The notes under the pieces: model-generated | Told to the model about the DNA's origin: nothing | What the model saw: the letters and a program-made list of their open reading frames with translations, nothing else | Databases searched by the model: none | Position numbers and translations under genes: made by a program | Shown here: piece after piece, positions 11,773 to 22,403 of the stretch | Layout of the letters: every line of letters starts with the position of its first letter | How positions within the stretch are numbered: the stretch's first letter is position 1 | Assembly (NCBI GenBank): GCA_038277395.1 | Contig: CM076194.1 | Location: 112,805,417-112,869,416 of the forward strand | Direction: 5' to 3' | From: Dryocosmus kuriphilus | Taxonomy: Eukaryota > Arthropoda > Insecta > Hymenoptera > Cynipidae | DNA: 64,000 nt

Positions 11773-12557
11773 AAGCGGTTTTCACAAAATCAAAACATCC
11801 ATTTTCCGACTAAAATATGCGAGATAAAAAAAACAGTAGAGGGTAAAATTATTTTTCTCAAAAAAATGTACAAATTTTGTTGTAACCATTTTATGATAAA
11901 ATACGCGGTTTTTGTTTTAATCGAGAAAAAATAAAAACCTGTGGTTTCTTGCCAAAAATATTCAAGATACGAAAAAATGATAATAAACAAAGTTGTTCAG
12001 CTCAAAAGATCTACAATTTTGTATTAACCCTTTTTTGATAAAATGCACGGTTTTTGTTTTAATCGAGAAAACGTTATTAAAAATTAAGAATTCGAATTTC
12101 CTGCCAAACTATGGAAGATACGAAATTTATTTATAAGACTCATTGTTTGCTTTTAAGAATCGAATTCCTGCATTGTGAAAATCTGGAAAATCACAAAAAA
12201 ACTTTACCAATCTACAATGTGTTTAAAAAAAATTTCATTGTGGAGCGCGAAGCGCAAGTGTCATGATTAGAATGTATTCCTTAAGGTCGATAGAGCCCTA
12301 AGTAAAATAATTTCTTTTGTAATTTCTAATAAAAAATTCAAATTTTTAGTAATCTCATTAAAAGTAGGTGTTTTGAAATTTTAAGACCCAAGTAACGAAT
12401 ACCGAGCACGATGCGCAAGGACCAAAAACATTCGAGCGCGAAGCGCGAGCCTTAAATATATCGTAGCGCGAAGCGCGACGACCACCAGACCGCGCGCCCT
12501 GGGCGCACACATACTTTGCGCGAAGCGCGCGAGGAGAATGTGCCCGCACAGCGGGCA
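11458..12557 (+). mobile_element. Palindrome-studded element, full-length copy
   Basis: The left end resembles the family terminus (ACAGTGTCATCTCAATGAG; other copies have ACATTCTCATC). It is followed by a GTT/GTC-rich microsatellite (about 11575-11645) and the block TTTCGAAGGACTAATCGG. Next come two or three tandem modules of about 150 bases (AAATGCACGGTTTTTG, TTTTAATCGAGAAAACG, CTGCCAAACTATGGAAG) and GC-rich palindromic words (GAGCGCGAAGCGCGAG) at 12240-12535. The right end reads GAGAATGTGCCCGC then AGCGGGCA, a hairpin. Both ends match the copy at 41954-43185, where a target duplication proves the boundaries. No transposase is present, so it must move with borrowed machinery or by an unknown route. 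I do not recognise the family. Confidence 0.75.
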
Positions 12558-12599
12558 GATTTTTTTCAACATATCTTTACGTTTCGGCATTCACACAGT

Positions 12600-13029
12600 C
12601 CGAAAATCATAAAATTTTGTCGGTTTCTATATGCATGTGTATATGTATGCATTTAAATATGTATGCATGTGTTTATGTATGTGTGTATGTATGTACACCC
12701 GTTTGGTTACCTCAATTTTTGTTGCCACGCTAACTTTTGAAGGATTTGTTTTTCAGACATTTTTCTCAAACTTCCTGGTAGATGACAAAGAGACTTGTAA
12801 ATTATCTTAATGATATTTTTAAATGCGATGTAAATTTAAAAAAGTTACATGATTTTTAATATTTTCAACATTTGTAAAAAAAATGGCAAAAGTTATTTTT
12901 CTACTAGAATAACAAATCTCATTGACACTTTTAGTACATATCAAATAGATTTAGAAATTAGCGCAACAAAATTTTTCGATTAAACCAAAATTAAAAAAGT
13001 TAAATCATTTTCAGTATTATGAAATTATT
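12600..13029. other. Microsatellite and AT-rich spacer
   Basis: An imperfect ATGT/GTAT-type microsatellite runs over about 12625-12700. The rest is AT-rich and resembles non-coding parts of the surrounding repeats. No gene seen. Confidence 0.5.
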
Positions 13030-13512
13030 TTTTTAAAGAGATCCATAAGTTAGAATTACGATATTTAGTAGATTCGTTATTTTGGGAAAAAATTGTGTCA
13101 TCGTTTCATCAAAATTAAAAAAACTTTTATAAATAACGAAAATAAGATATTAAAATAATAGTGCAAGATCGAGAGCAAAATTATACCTCGGTCGCGGGGC
13201 TGTTTATTTTTGATCATCACAAAAATGTAAAAACAATCTGACATTATTGTATTTGAAATTAGCAGTTTCAAACGTTTATTGTTTCAAAACTTACGAATAT
13301 AAGACAAAGACGTTATTTTTCGGACGTGACACAGAATTCAGGGACGAGAAACGTGGTATGAATCGTTCCGTGATTATTAATTTCTTTAAATGCTCATTAA
13401 TACGATATTTTATATATTAATCTGTCTGTACAACCTAATTGTCGAGCGTGAAGCGCGAGTGTCGCAGTGAGAATGTAATCGTCAAAGCCGCAGATGCTTT
13501 GAGAACCTTCTT
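13030..13512 (+). repeat. Type B repeat, copy 2, left part (split by hAT)
   Basis: This is homologous to 10780-11225 and is interrupted after GAGAACCTTCTT. The repeat resumes at 17701 beyond the hAT element with ATCTTCTTCAAAGTC, collinear with the uninterrupted copy at 11205-11260. Confidence 0.75.
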
Positions 13513-16500
13513 CAGGGCCGGCTTTAGACAAAATCACGCCCGGGGCGAATTTGAAAAAAAACGCCCCCCCCCCCCCCCCCATCATTTTCACATATTTTTT
13601 AAAAGAAAAGATATAATTTTATATTTAAAAATTGATAGTAAAATTTGTAATAATTAATAAGTCAAAATGATTTATCACGAAATCTCATTAACATCAATCT
13701 TTAGATTCAATTACATACCTAATACATTCTTTTCCTAACAAATGAAGTAATATTATATTATTATCTTTATACATAGAAGTCGTCGTTCAAAATACATAGT
13801 GAATTAAATTTTAACTAATTAAATGAAATTCACTTTACGTGCTTTGGCTTGAGCAAATTGCTCCATTGTCTTGCCAAAATCAATCTCATTGGCTATTTCA
13901 TTCTCAATCGACAATAGTGCCAAAGAATTTAGTTTTTCCTGAGACAAAGTTGACCTCAGGTAAGTTTTGATTAGCTTCAATTTTGAGAAACTTCGTTCTC
14001 CACTAGCAACAGTCACAGGCATAGTTAATAAAATTCGAAGAGAAACCCAAATATTTGGAAACAGACTCATCAAATTTCTTTCTACGATAAATTGGAGAAC
14101 TTTTAACGGTTGCTTGATTTCGTCAGGTCTTATATGCTGAAATTGTTTCAACTCATCATAAAGGTCCAGTCCATTGATATCCGAATCCTCTTCTTTTCTT
14201 AGTTTAGCACTCAAATCCTGACATTTCGAGGACAAAAAAGAGTCTTTTTCACTTGAATCTTGTAATTTGTCCAATTTCGGATGCAAAGAGAAGTCGTACA
14301 AAAATCCCTAAAGTTTTTCATGACATTTCAGTTGCTGAAATCGTTCTTTCGCAGAAGTAAGAGCAGTATCGACTAAAACGAAGAAGAAATCCCTCTGGAA
14401 TTGATCTTTTGGTGTAACGATTGCAGATTCGTCTTGACTTTCATAATCAAACATCCTTTTTTTTCCTTTTCCGAGAAGTTTTGAAACATGAGTCTGTCCC
14501 GAGAGTTTCAGCTATTTCTTCAGCAGATTTCAAAGCAGACTCGAAGCCTTCATTTCTGAATGTAGATAGAAATTTTATGCAATTTTCTACAGATGCTGTA
14601 GCTACAGAAATATCTATGCTATGACTTTGCATTGTTTTACTGACAATGTTGATTTGGAACAAAATGTCGTACCAAACGACTAATGAGATGAGAAATTCAA
14701 ATCGTGTCAATTCATTCGCTAAGCATTGGGCTTCATGTCGAACAGCACAATCATTTAAATCAGATTCAAAAACATCCATTAACGCTTCATAAATGTCTTT
14801 TGTTTGACACTTGACGGCTTTGACGGTATCTAATCTGCTTTCCCAACGAGTCGTACACAATGGTTTCACTGTCAGATCCTTGATGTGACTTTTCAACGCC
14901 AAAAAGTGTAATACATGCTGTTGATGAAGAGGCAGCATCAGCGATCACTAAGTTCCAGCAATGTCACCCACATGGCAAAAACGCCGCTCTCGAATTCAAT
15001 TCCAGAACTCTCGCTTGAACTCCTTGATTTTTGCCTTTCATGTTGGCACCATTTTCGTATCCCTGCCCACGTAAATCATCGATTTTTAAGTTGTTTTCTT
15101 TGAGAGTTTCAAGTAAAAGATCTGTTAGTCCTTTGCTTGTTGACGTAGAAGCAATTCTAAATCCTAAAAAATGCTCTTCGATTACAACATTTTTATCGTT
15201 AATTTGCACAAATCTCACAGTGAATGACATTTGCTCAGTATGGCTGGTATCTGGAGTGCAGTCGAGAATAATCGAGTAATATCGTGCTTTTTCAATCCTT
15301 CTTACTATTTCTTTTAAAACGTTTTTACCCAAAAGATCTATCAGTTCGTCTTGAATCATTCTCCCACAGTAATGATCACTTATTTCTTTGCTAGATACTC
15401 TGCGCAAATGTTCTCGCATGACATCGTCAACTTTTCCTAATAACTCCACTAAACCCAAGAAATTTCTATTATTTTTCGTAAAAAGCTTATCAGACGATCC
15501 TCGAAAAGCCAGATTGTGTTGAGCGAGATACATGGTAATCATCATCAGGCGTCCTAAAACGCATTTCCAACGGTGAATTTCTTTATTCATTAGATTTTGA
15601 TGGTCTGCGTCTATTCCCCGATTCACAGATAGCCTAGATTCACACTCTAACCATGTTAGATATGCTTTTAAATGGTCAGCAGATTTTTCGTGATCTCGCA
15701 GACGCTCAGAAACATGTTTCCAGTCTCGAAAACCAGTTGTTGCTAATGACGACGATACTCCACAGAAAAAAGTTTACAACAAAAACAATAAGCTTTATCA
15801 GCTTTTCTTGAGTATATGAGCCATCTTCTCTTAAGTTCTTCACCATTATCTAATTTTCGCATAATATGCTTCATGGAGAAATGTTGCTTTTGGCTATCTA
15901 ACGGAAACGGTATATCCTGAATTTCAGGTGGTCCATGTATAACAGCTGTGTCGATGAATTGAGATCGAAGAATTTGCGGCCATTGAGCTGGATCGGACCA
16001 AATGTACGCATCTGTGTCCTAAAAATTCAATGTATCTTTGAATATTACCTACATTCACGAAATCACATAATATTTGTACTAAGCTGCTTTTGCATTTTTA
16101 TATAAAGTTTATACAACTTCACTTTACATTCTGTTAAAATCATACATTATGTTCAATAAAATTTTTCACGTTCTTGCCCATTATTTTTTATTATTTTTAT
16201 TTTTTAATCCCCAGCTGGAACTTTCGTATACAAGGAATTTATCTAAATATTCTAAATAGATTTCTTCTAACTGGGTGTTGAAATAAAGGATTCTATGTAA
16301 ATTGTTATCATGAAATTGATTCAAATACGATATTTAAATTTTGACATAAAATTCACTCAAATTGAATAAAAATTTCAGATCATAAAATTATTTTTTAAAT
16401 AATACTTCATTTATTATTAATAAATTAACTTGAGAGTTGAGCATTTTATGTTAATTTAATGCAGACGTGTCCAAACGATTACAATTATACAATTTATTCA

Positions 16501-17700
16501 ATTTGTACAATTTATGAGTTAAAACTCGGAAGTAGCCTTGCATAAACTTCATGTGATTCACGCGTTATCGCACAGAAAAAAACATTTTTAATCGAAAATT
16601 TTATTTTAATAATTCAAAGTAAAAATTTCTTTAGATTAAAGAAAACTTAAAAAAAAATGTTTTTGAATCAAAGAAATGCTTCTTTGATCGTATATCAATA
16701 CTCAATTTCTTTAATTTAAAGAAAGTTTCTTTGATCCAAGAAAACTGTTTTGTTGATAAGTAGATAAATTGACATTTTCCGGTTGAATTTTTCCATCTAT
16801 TGCCTCATCAACAAAATGTGACGGCTCTTCAGAATTTTCTTTGGGGATCTCTTGACTTTCTAATTCCAAATTCAAGCATATTTCAGCGGCATCTGGAGTT
16901 TGATTTGTTGAAGACGCAGATTTTTCTTGATACTTCGTAGAACTTATCAATTCTAAGTAAGTTTTTTTCGCGATTCAAAAATTTATCGAGATATCGTGCC
17001 TGTTTTTTTATTTCTGTCTCCTTCTGGGCCTTTTCTTCCTATTGGCTGCACCAGAAAGTTTTTTCGGGACGCAGTTTTCCATAATTAATGAATATATTTA
17101 TGAGTGATGCAACATTGTGTAACCTGAAAAATATAAATTTAACCCTCACTTTCTATACTGTGATTTTGTGGGACATACTGATCCCTACCGTGGCGTTGGG
17201 GAATCCCCCAGAATACCAGAATAGCTGGTATGCTAAGAATTAAATATCACTTACCTATATCGAATATAGAAAGAAATTAAGATTCCAATAACTGAAACAA
17301 GTTGACGTTAATTATTAATGTATAGTGATCGTGAAATATGCCTATTCATTTGTCACTAGATTTTCAATGCATTTCAATTGTTTCATGCATGAAATCCTAT
17401 AGTGACAATTGAAAATAATATAATGCGCTTAGTTTAAAGCTTAATGTTTCAGTAGATAACCTTGCTTTAGATTTCCCCAGCAAGATAAAGTTAACGTTTA
17501 ACTTACCGACGGAATCGAATGCAGCGGACAAAATATGGCGCCGTTTCTTTCAAATGAAAATTGCTGACTCAAAGCTTTTACCTACTAAAAAAAAAAAAAA
17601 TATCTTGAAAACAAAAATTTGACTCCCTCACAAAAAAGCGCCCCTCCAATTTGGCGCCCTGGGCGACCGCCCTGCTTGCCCTGCCCTAAAGCCGGTCCTG
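13513..17700 (-). mobile_element. Complete hAT DNA transposon (4.2 kb)
   Basis: The left terminus begins CAGGGCCGGCTTTAG (13513) and the right terminus ends CTAAAGCCGGTCCTG (17700), a hAT-like terminal inverted repeat. The flanking 8-mers are accttctt (13505-13512) and atcttctt (17701-17708), an 8-bp target duplication with one later change, as expected for hAT. The site lies inside the type B repeat, whose copy at 11205 is the empty site. The transposase frame runs on the minus strand. A poly-C run follows the left terminus (13563-13580). Confidence 0.9.
13819..17130 (-). pseudogene. hAT transposase, ZMYM1/DUF4371 type, broken
   Basis: On the minus strand the parts are, in order: an N-terminal lead (FSGAANRKK, then KKQARYLDKFL, about 16960-17070); an acidic linker (16711-16950); a TTF-type zinc-finger block (RRWLIYSRKADKAYCFCCK, about 15760-15830); a DUF4371-like RNase H-fold part (14964-15626: ISDHYCGRMIQDELIDLLG, RYYSIILDCTPDTSHTEQMS); and the hAT C-terminal dimerisation domain (13819-14301: LFPNIWVSLRILLTMPVT, SGERSFSKLKLIK). 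Breaks include a TGA after AAFLPCG (about 14964, where a Cys is expected), a shift near 14930, and a stop near 14310 before the C-terminal segment. The element can therefore no longer make its own enzyme, although its ends look usable. Confidence 0.85.
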
Positions 17701-17795
17701 ATCTTCTTCAAAGTCAAATAAATGTTCATCAAATCATTCGAGCGCGTAGCTCGAGGTAAAAACAATATCGAGCGCGAAACGCGAGTTTAATATAA
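17701..17795 (+). repeat. Type B repeat, copy 2, right part
   Basis: Resumes the type B repeat after the hAT. It reads on through ATCGAGCGCGAAACGCGAG, matching 11210-11295. Confidence 0.7.
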
Positions 17796-17932
17796 GTACT
17801 AAGAACTAACATGATTCGAGGGAATTTAGACCTCATCAGAGATATTTTACATGGTGCTACAGATGAATAAATTCATATGTTTTATATTAATATTAATACC
17901 GAAAAGATTAGCTTGGAAACTACAATATATTC

Positions 17933-18318
17933 TTCACAACTCGAGTATCGAAAAGTCGATTTTCGACGTCTGCAGAGCATGGCGAATTTGGCCAATTACA
18001 CGTTGCTTCCTCAAGAGTGAGGAAAACAATCTGCGGGTCATATTACTCAACCCAAATGAGTGAGGAAAAAGGATCGGGTGTTTTCGTGTCAAATCGTACC
18101 ATATCGATGTACGATTCTCGCGCGCTCGCTTGTTCGTAGCTACGTTCACACCAATTTACACATTCAAAATGGCGTCTACATCAAAACACAGAGACGAAAT
18201 GTTCGGTGATTCGGTGAAGAGGAGGACTATCTTATTTTATAGAAACAGGTATCGTTTCGTATTCTCGCTCATGCTCTTCATACGTCGAAAATCGACTTTT
18301 CGATACACTCGTTGTGAA
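17933..18318. mobile_element. 386-bp MITE with about 37-bp inverted ends
   Basis: The left end TTCACAACTCGAGTATCG plus AAAAGTCGATTTTCGACG is repeated inverted at 18282-18318 with a few differences. The inside has no credible coding frame. A 148-bp foldback lies 9 bases downstream and starts with a related CACAACTCGA word. Confidence 0.75.
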
Positions 18319-18326
18319 AAGTAAAA

Positions 18327-18474
18327 TGCACAACTCGATGAGAATTGACATATTTACCAGGGACCTGAAGTTGACGGCCGAAGGCCATATGAATCGAGCT
18401 TTCAGCTTTCATCCGGCCTTCCGCCGTCAACTTCAAGTCCCTGGTAAATCTGTCAATTCTCAACTTGTTGTGCA
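18327..18474. mobile_element. 148-bp foldback element
   Basis: Arms of about 60 bases (TGCACAACTCGATGAG, TTTACCAGGGACCTGAAG and GTTGACGGCCGAAGGCC on the left) recur inverted on the right. The RNA of either strand would fold into a nearly complete hairpin around a short AT-rich loop. Confidence 0.85.
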
Positions 18475-19403
18475 ATGTACTATTGCTGTATGATTTGTAA
18501 TTTGAGTTGATAGATTGTTCAATATTTATAAATTCTTTGTGAAGATACTTGATAATATTTTTAAGTCTTTCTCAGAAACATCCCAAAAATTATTCTATTT
18601 TAAGAATTCAATAAAACTATAAAATGGCTGATTGTATTTGGAAAGATCTTTTTTCATATCAATTGCGTTATTTTCCTCTCTTTTTATAAATAGCTTTCCC
18701 GTAAATTCTTTTTTTTTTCATTACTTATATAGAATTTGTACATCATCCCAATCAAACTCATGTCCATGCGTGATAATGTGTTTGAAAAAAACACGACGGT
18801 ACCTCGGGTCTCAATTCAAATTACTTTGATGTTTATTAACTACATTCTGTTTGTCTAGTTTCTCGCGTATATCTTTTCCTAATTTGATGATTTTATTGCT
18901 TTCAAGTAATTTTTGGGGTGTGTGTTATGTGTGTACATATATGTGTATGTATTTGCATTTGTACATTTACGTGTATATATTTGCATATATATAATTTCAT
19001 AAAATGAAAGGTTCGATTTCTTAGTCAACTTAGAAAACTAATGAATTAATTCAAATAGCAATTCTGCTTTTATAATTTAAATTTAACCAATTTGTTGAAA
19101 TCAGAGAATTTGATTTTTAATTATATTCCTACAATAAGATTTTTTAGGTGGTTATTATTATTATTATTATTATTCTTACATCTTTAGGTCTTTCTAAGGA
19201 TTTATCTGGTTTGTTTGCTGATCACGTGAAATTTTTTCAGACTGTTCAAATTAAAGCCGAATGTCATCACGTCAATGTTATGAATATAAGTGTCATAAAT
19301 CAAATTCATGAATTTCAGTTATCTTATAATACTAAATTTTTCCACTCGGTTTTATAATACGTACAATCTTGTTCATATGAGTAATAGCACAGCGAATAGT
19401 ACA
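18475..19403. other. AT-rich region upstream of the secreted-protein gene
   Basis: No gene found. It holds a GT/AT-rich microsatellite (about 18918-18990) and a short ATT triplet run (19152-19172). Regulatory sequence for the downstream gene would be expected here, but I cannot name sites beyond the core promoter. Confidence 0.4.
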
Positions 19404-19436
19404 TATATATCCGCTATTATTTTACAGCTTGTCAGT
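19404..19436 (+). promoter_or_regulatory. Core promoter: TATA box plus TCAGT initiator
   Basis: TATATAT at 19404-19410 lies 30 bases before the A of a TCAGT initiator (19432-19436, A at 19434), the classic arthropod spacing. The predicted 5' leader is 44-56 bases and leads directly into the signal-peptide exon. The arrangement is unusually canonical for an AT-rich genome, although a TATATAT alone would be weak evidence. Confidence 0.6.
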
Positions 19437-19477
19437 ACGTCTTTACGAAAATTCCAGAAGAAATTACTTTTTTATAT

Positions 19478-21656
19478 ATGCAGAATAAAATGAAATTACT
19501 TATTGCAACTCTCCTGACCTTTGTGGTATTTTATAATTCTATTAGTAAGTAAAATAATATTAATAAGTAAATAATATAACTAGAATGATATTTTTAATTC
19601 ATTTCTCGGTATAATCCAAACTTGTAAATTTATAAATCTCTATTTGCCTTTTGCAGAATCATGTTCATCTGAACCATCTAAAGTGGGTAAATTTTTTTCA
19701 AGTGTCGGAAATGACATTTCGAAGGAATTTCATGCATTACCTACCAGTAAGTTGCATTTTTTGTTGAGCCCTCAAGAAATATTTACTTCCCCATAGCTTA
19801 AGGTGTTATAACTATTATCCGTTAATACACAATCCAACTAAACAATGGCTTTTTCTTTTAATAGTTGTAAAAGATGCAGCACCATATGCGAGTCAATTGC
19901 CTGTAGGTAAGTTCAATGCACTTCTTGTGTTTTTAAACTTTAATTATTTTTTATGAAAATTTCCTAATAAGAATATTAAGAATAAAGAGGCTAATAAATT
20001 TTGCATCAAATGAGCTCAAATAAGAAAGAATATGTATAATAATATGTTAATGACAAAAAGTTAAGGAAGATTCAATTCTATTAAAAAACACCATTGTTTG
20101 AGGGCATATATCAGGTGCAAATACCTATATTACGGACATTTTTTTGTCTGTATCCTTATTTCTACATGAAGTGAGATACCGTGTTGGAAGTTTCGAAAAG
20201 TAAATAAAATATACTATTGAAGATTTTTCTGGCCCTAAATGCATCCAACTGAACCCCTGGATCGCAGAAAGACATGTGGCGTAACGTTGCTGGGATATAC
20301 ACATATTATATGTATAGTATGGTGGGGGGCCCCTGGAAGTCGCGTCGCTTAAACGCAAGCAGCCGGGGGCCAACGAATCCAAGCAGAATGATTTTATGTC
20401 CTTCTGCGATCCAAGGAAGGGTTCAAGTACACAAAAAAATCGAGAAATTTTTTCTGATACTTATTTTTGTAATTAAAAAGGTCGATTAAGTAACACGTAA
20501 CACTTTTAGGGTGGGGGTTCGACTTTAGCACTCCCAAGTTAAAGTTACTCTATACATTTGAATCACTGGAATTTTATTGATTCTCAGTGAAATTTCACCG
20601 ATTGAAATACCTAAAAGTCGTTTACTGGGAAACAGTGGAAAAGGCACTGAATAAATCAGTAAAATAGGTTTCACTGTTTCAATCAGTGACCGTTTCTCAT
20701 GAGGCATCCTCCGTCAGTAAATACAAGCATAAAATCAAAAATTATTCCAAGCTTAGTTTTTTTCAATTAAATCCCTCGCAAAAATGGCTAAATTTTATAA
20801 TTTTAACTCCTTGAAAGTAGGAGTTGGACTCGAAATATGATAACCAAGTACCTTATAATATAAGCTGAAAAATGGATGGGAATGATGCTGCAACGGTCGC
20901 TCACGTAAATTGACAAATGTTGATCAGTTGCTTCAACATAGAACAAACACATTTATAGCAGACACTTAAGCACCATTGCGCATCACTTTATTTGATATTT
21001 GTCTTTAAAAGTTCACTTGGACAATACATCATTTTTATCAGAGCAAATCACGCGACGTGTCTGTTGCTCTCGCGAAGTTCGACTCGCAGCGCCAACATGT
21101 GGTGACCTAATCCCTACTGTTCACATTCACTGGTTTGACAGTGAAAATCTGCACTATTAGACATTTCTGTCGGAATTTTCCGAAACTGCAGTTACATGTT
21201 TCGGAAGTTGTAAACAAGTTTGCAGCCACATGTAATTTAAAATTTCGAGGGTGGAAAATTTTTTTTTCGGTTTATTAATTTTTAATATATGACCCCGCCG
21301 GCAGGAATCGTTGTAGCAACGTTGTCACAACCGTCACATTGTAACTTACCGACGAACGGTCACAACCGGAATAATGTTGTGGCAACGTTGGTGCAACCGG
21401 TAAAATGTCCGCTTATGTTGAACCAGAGGTTGAACGCCAATCGTTGCCCTAACGTTGTTTCGATTGGTTGCCAGTAGGTTGTCCCAACGTTGACGCACCG
21501 TCGGGAGCATGGAGCGCGATGGGAATCTACAAACTGTTATACGACGGTTGTGCAACGTTGCATTATTAATATGCCAACAACAATTACAGAATAAAATACT
21601 TTTCAAATACTTTTATTGGAAAGTAAAAACAAGCTATAAAACTAGACTTATATATG

Positions 21657-21719
<63 letters not shown>

Positions 21720-22344
21720 TATAATACCGACGGTGCGTCAACGTTGGGACAACCTACCGGCAACCAATCGAAACAACGTTAGGGCAACGATTGGCGTTCA
21801 ACCTCTGGTTCAACATAAGCGGACATTTTACCGGTTGCACCAACGTTGCCACAACATTATTCCGGTTGTGACCGTTCGTCGGTAAGTTACAATGTGACGG
21901 TTGTGACAACGTTGCTACAACGATTCCTGCCGGCGGGGGAATACGATCTATAAAACGCAATATTAATAGCAAAATATTAAAGACATAGTCATAAAAATAA
22001 CTCTACGTACACTTGTGCAGAGTATAATATGTATACGCATTGAATAGAATGTAATCAAAAGCACCTTTCATATTTATATTATACGTGATAATAAATATCT
22101 AAAATTCTATTTAACACACACAAACATGCCTTTAGATATATTCTATGCATATAAACACCTGCAGCTGTTTTAATGAATCTATTTCTTTAACATTTTTCTA
22201 TTAATATAACGTGTACAATAGATTGTATACATACATATTATATTAAAAATTAATTAACCGAAAAATGTTATCTAAAAATTTATAAAAGAGCAAACACATA
22301 CAAGTCAATTTAGACATTTTAAACATTTATTTTTAAAAATTTGG

Positions 22345-22403
<59 letters not shown>

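Noticed and set aside
21509..21724. Open frame ending in a long Ile-Tyr repeat
   Set aside because: Produced by the (TA)n microsatellite in a foldback element; the same applies to the frame at 22333-22560.
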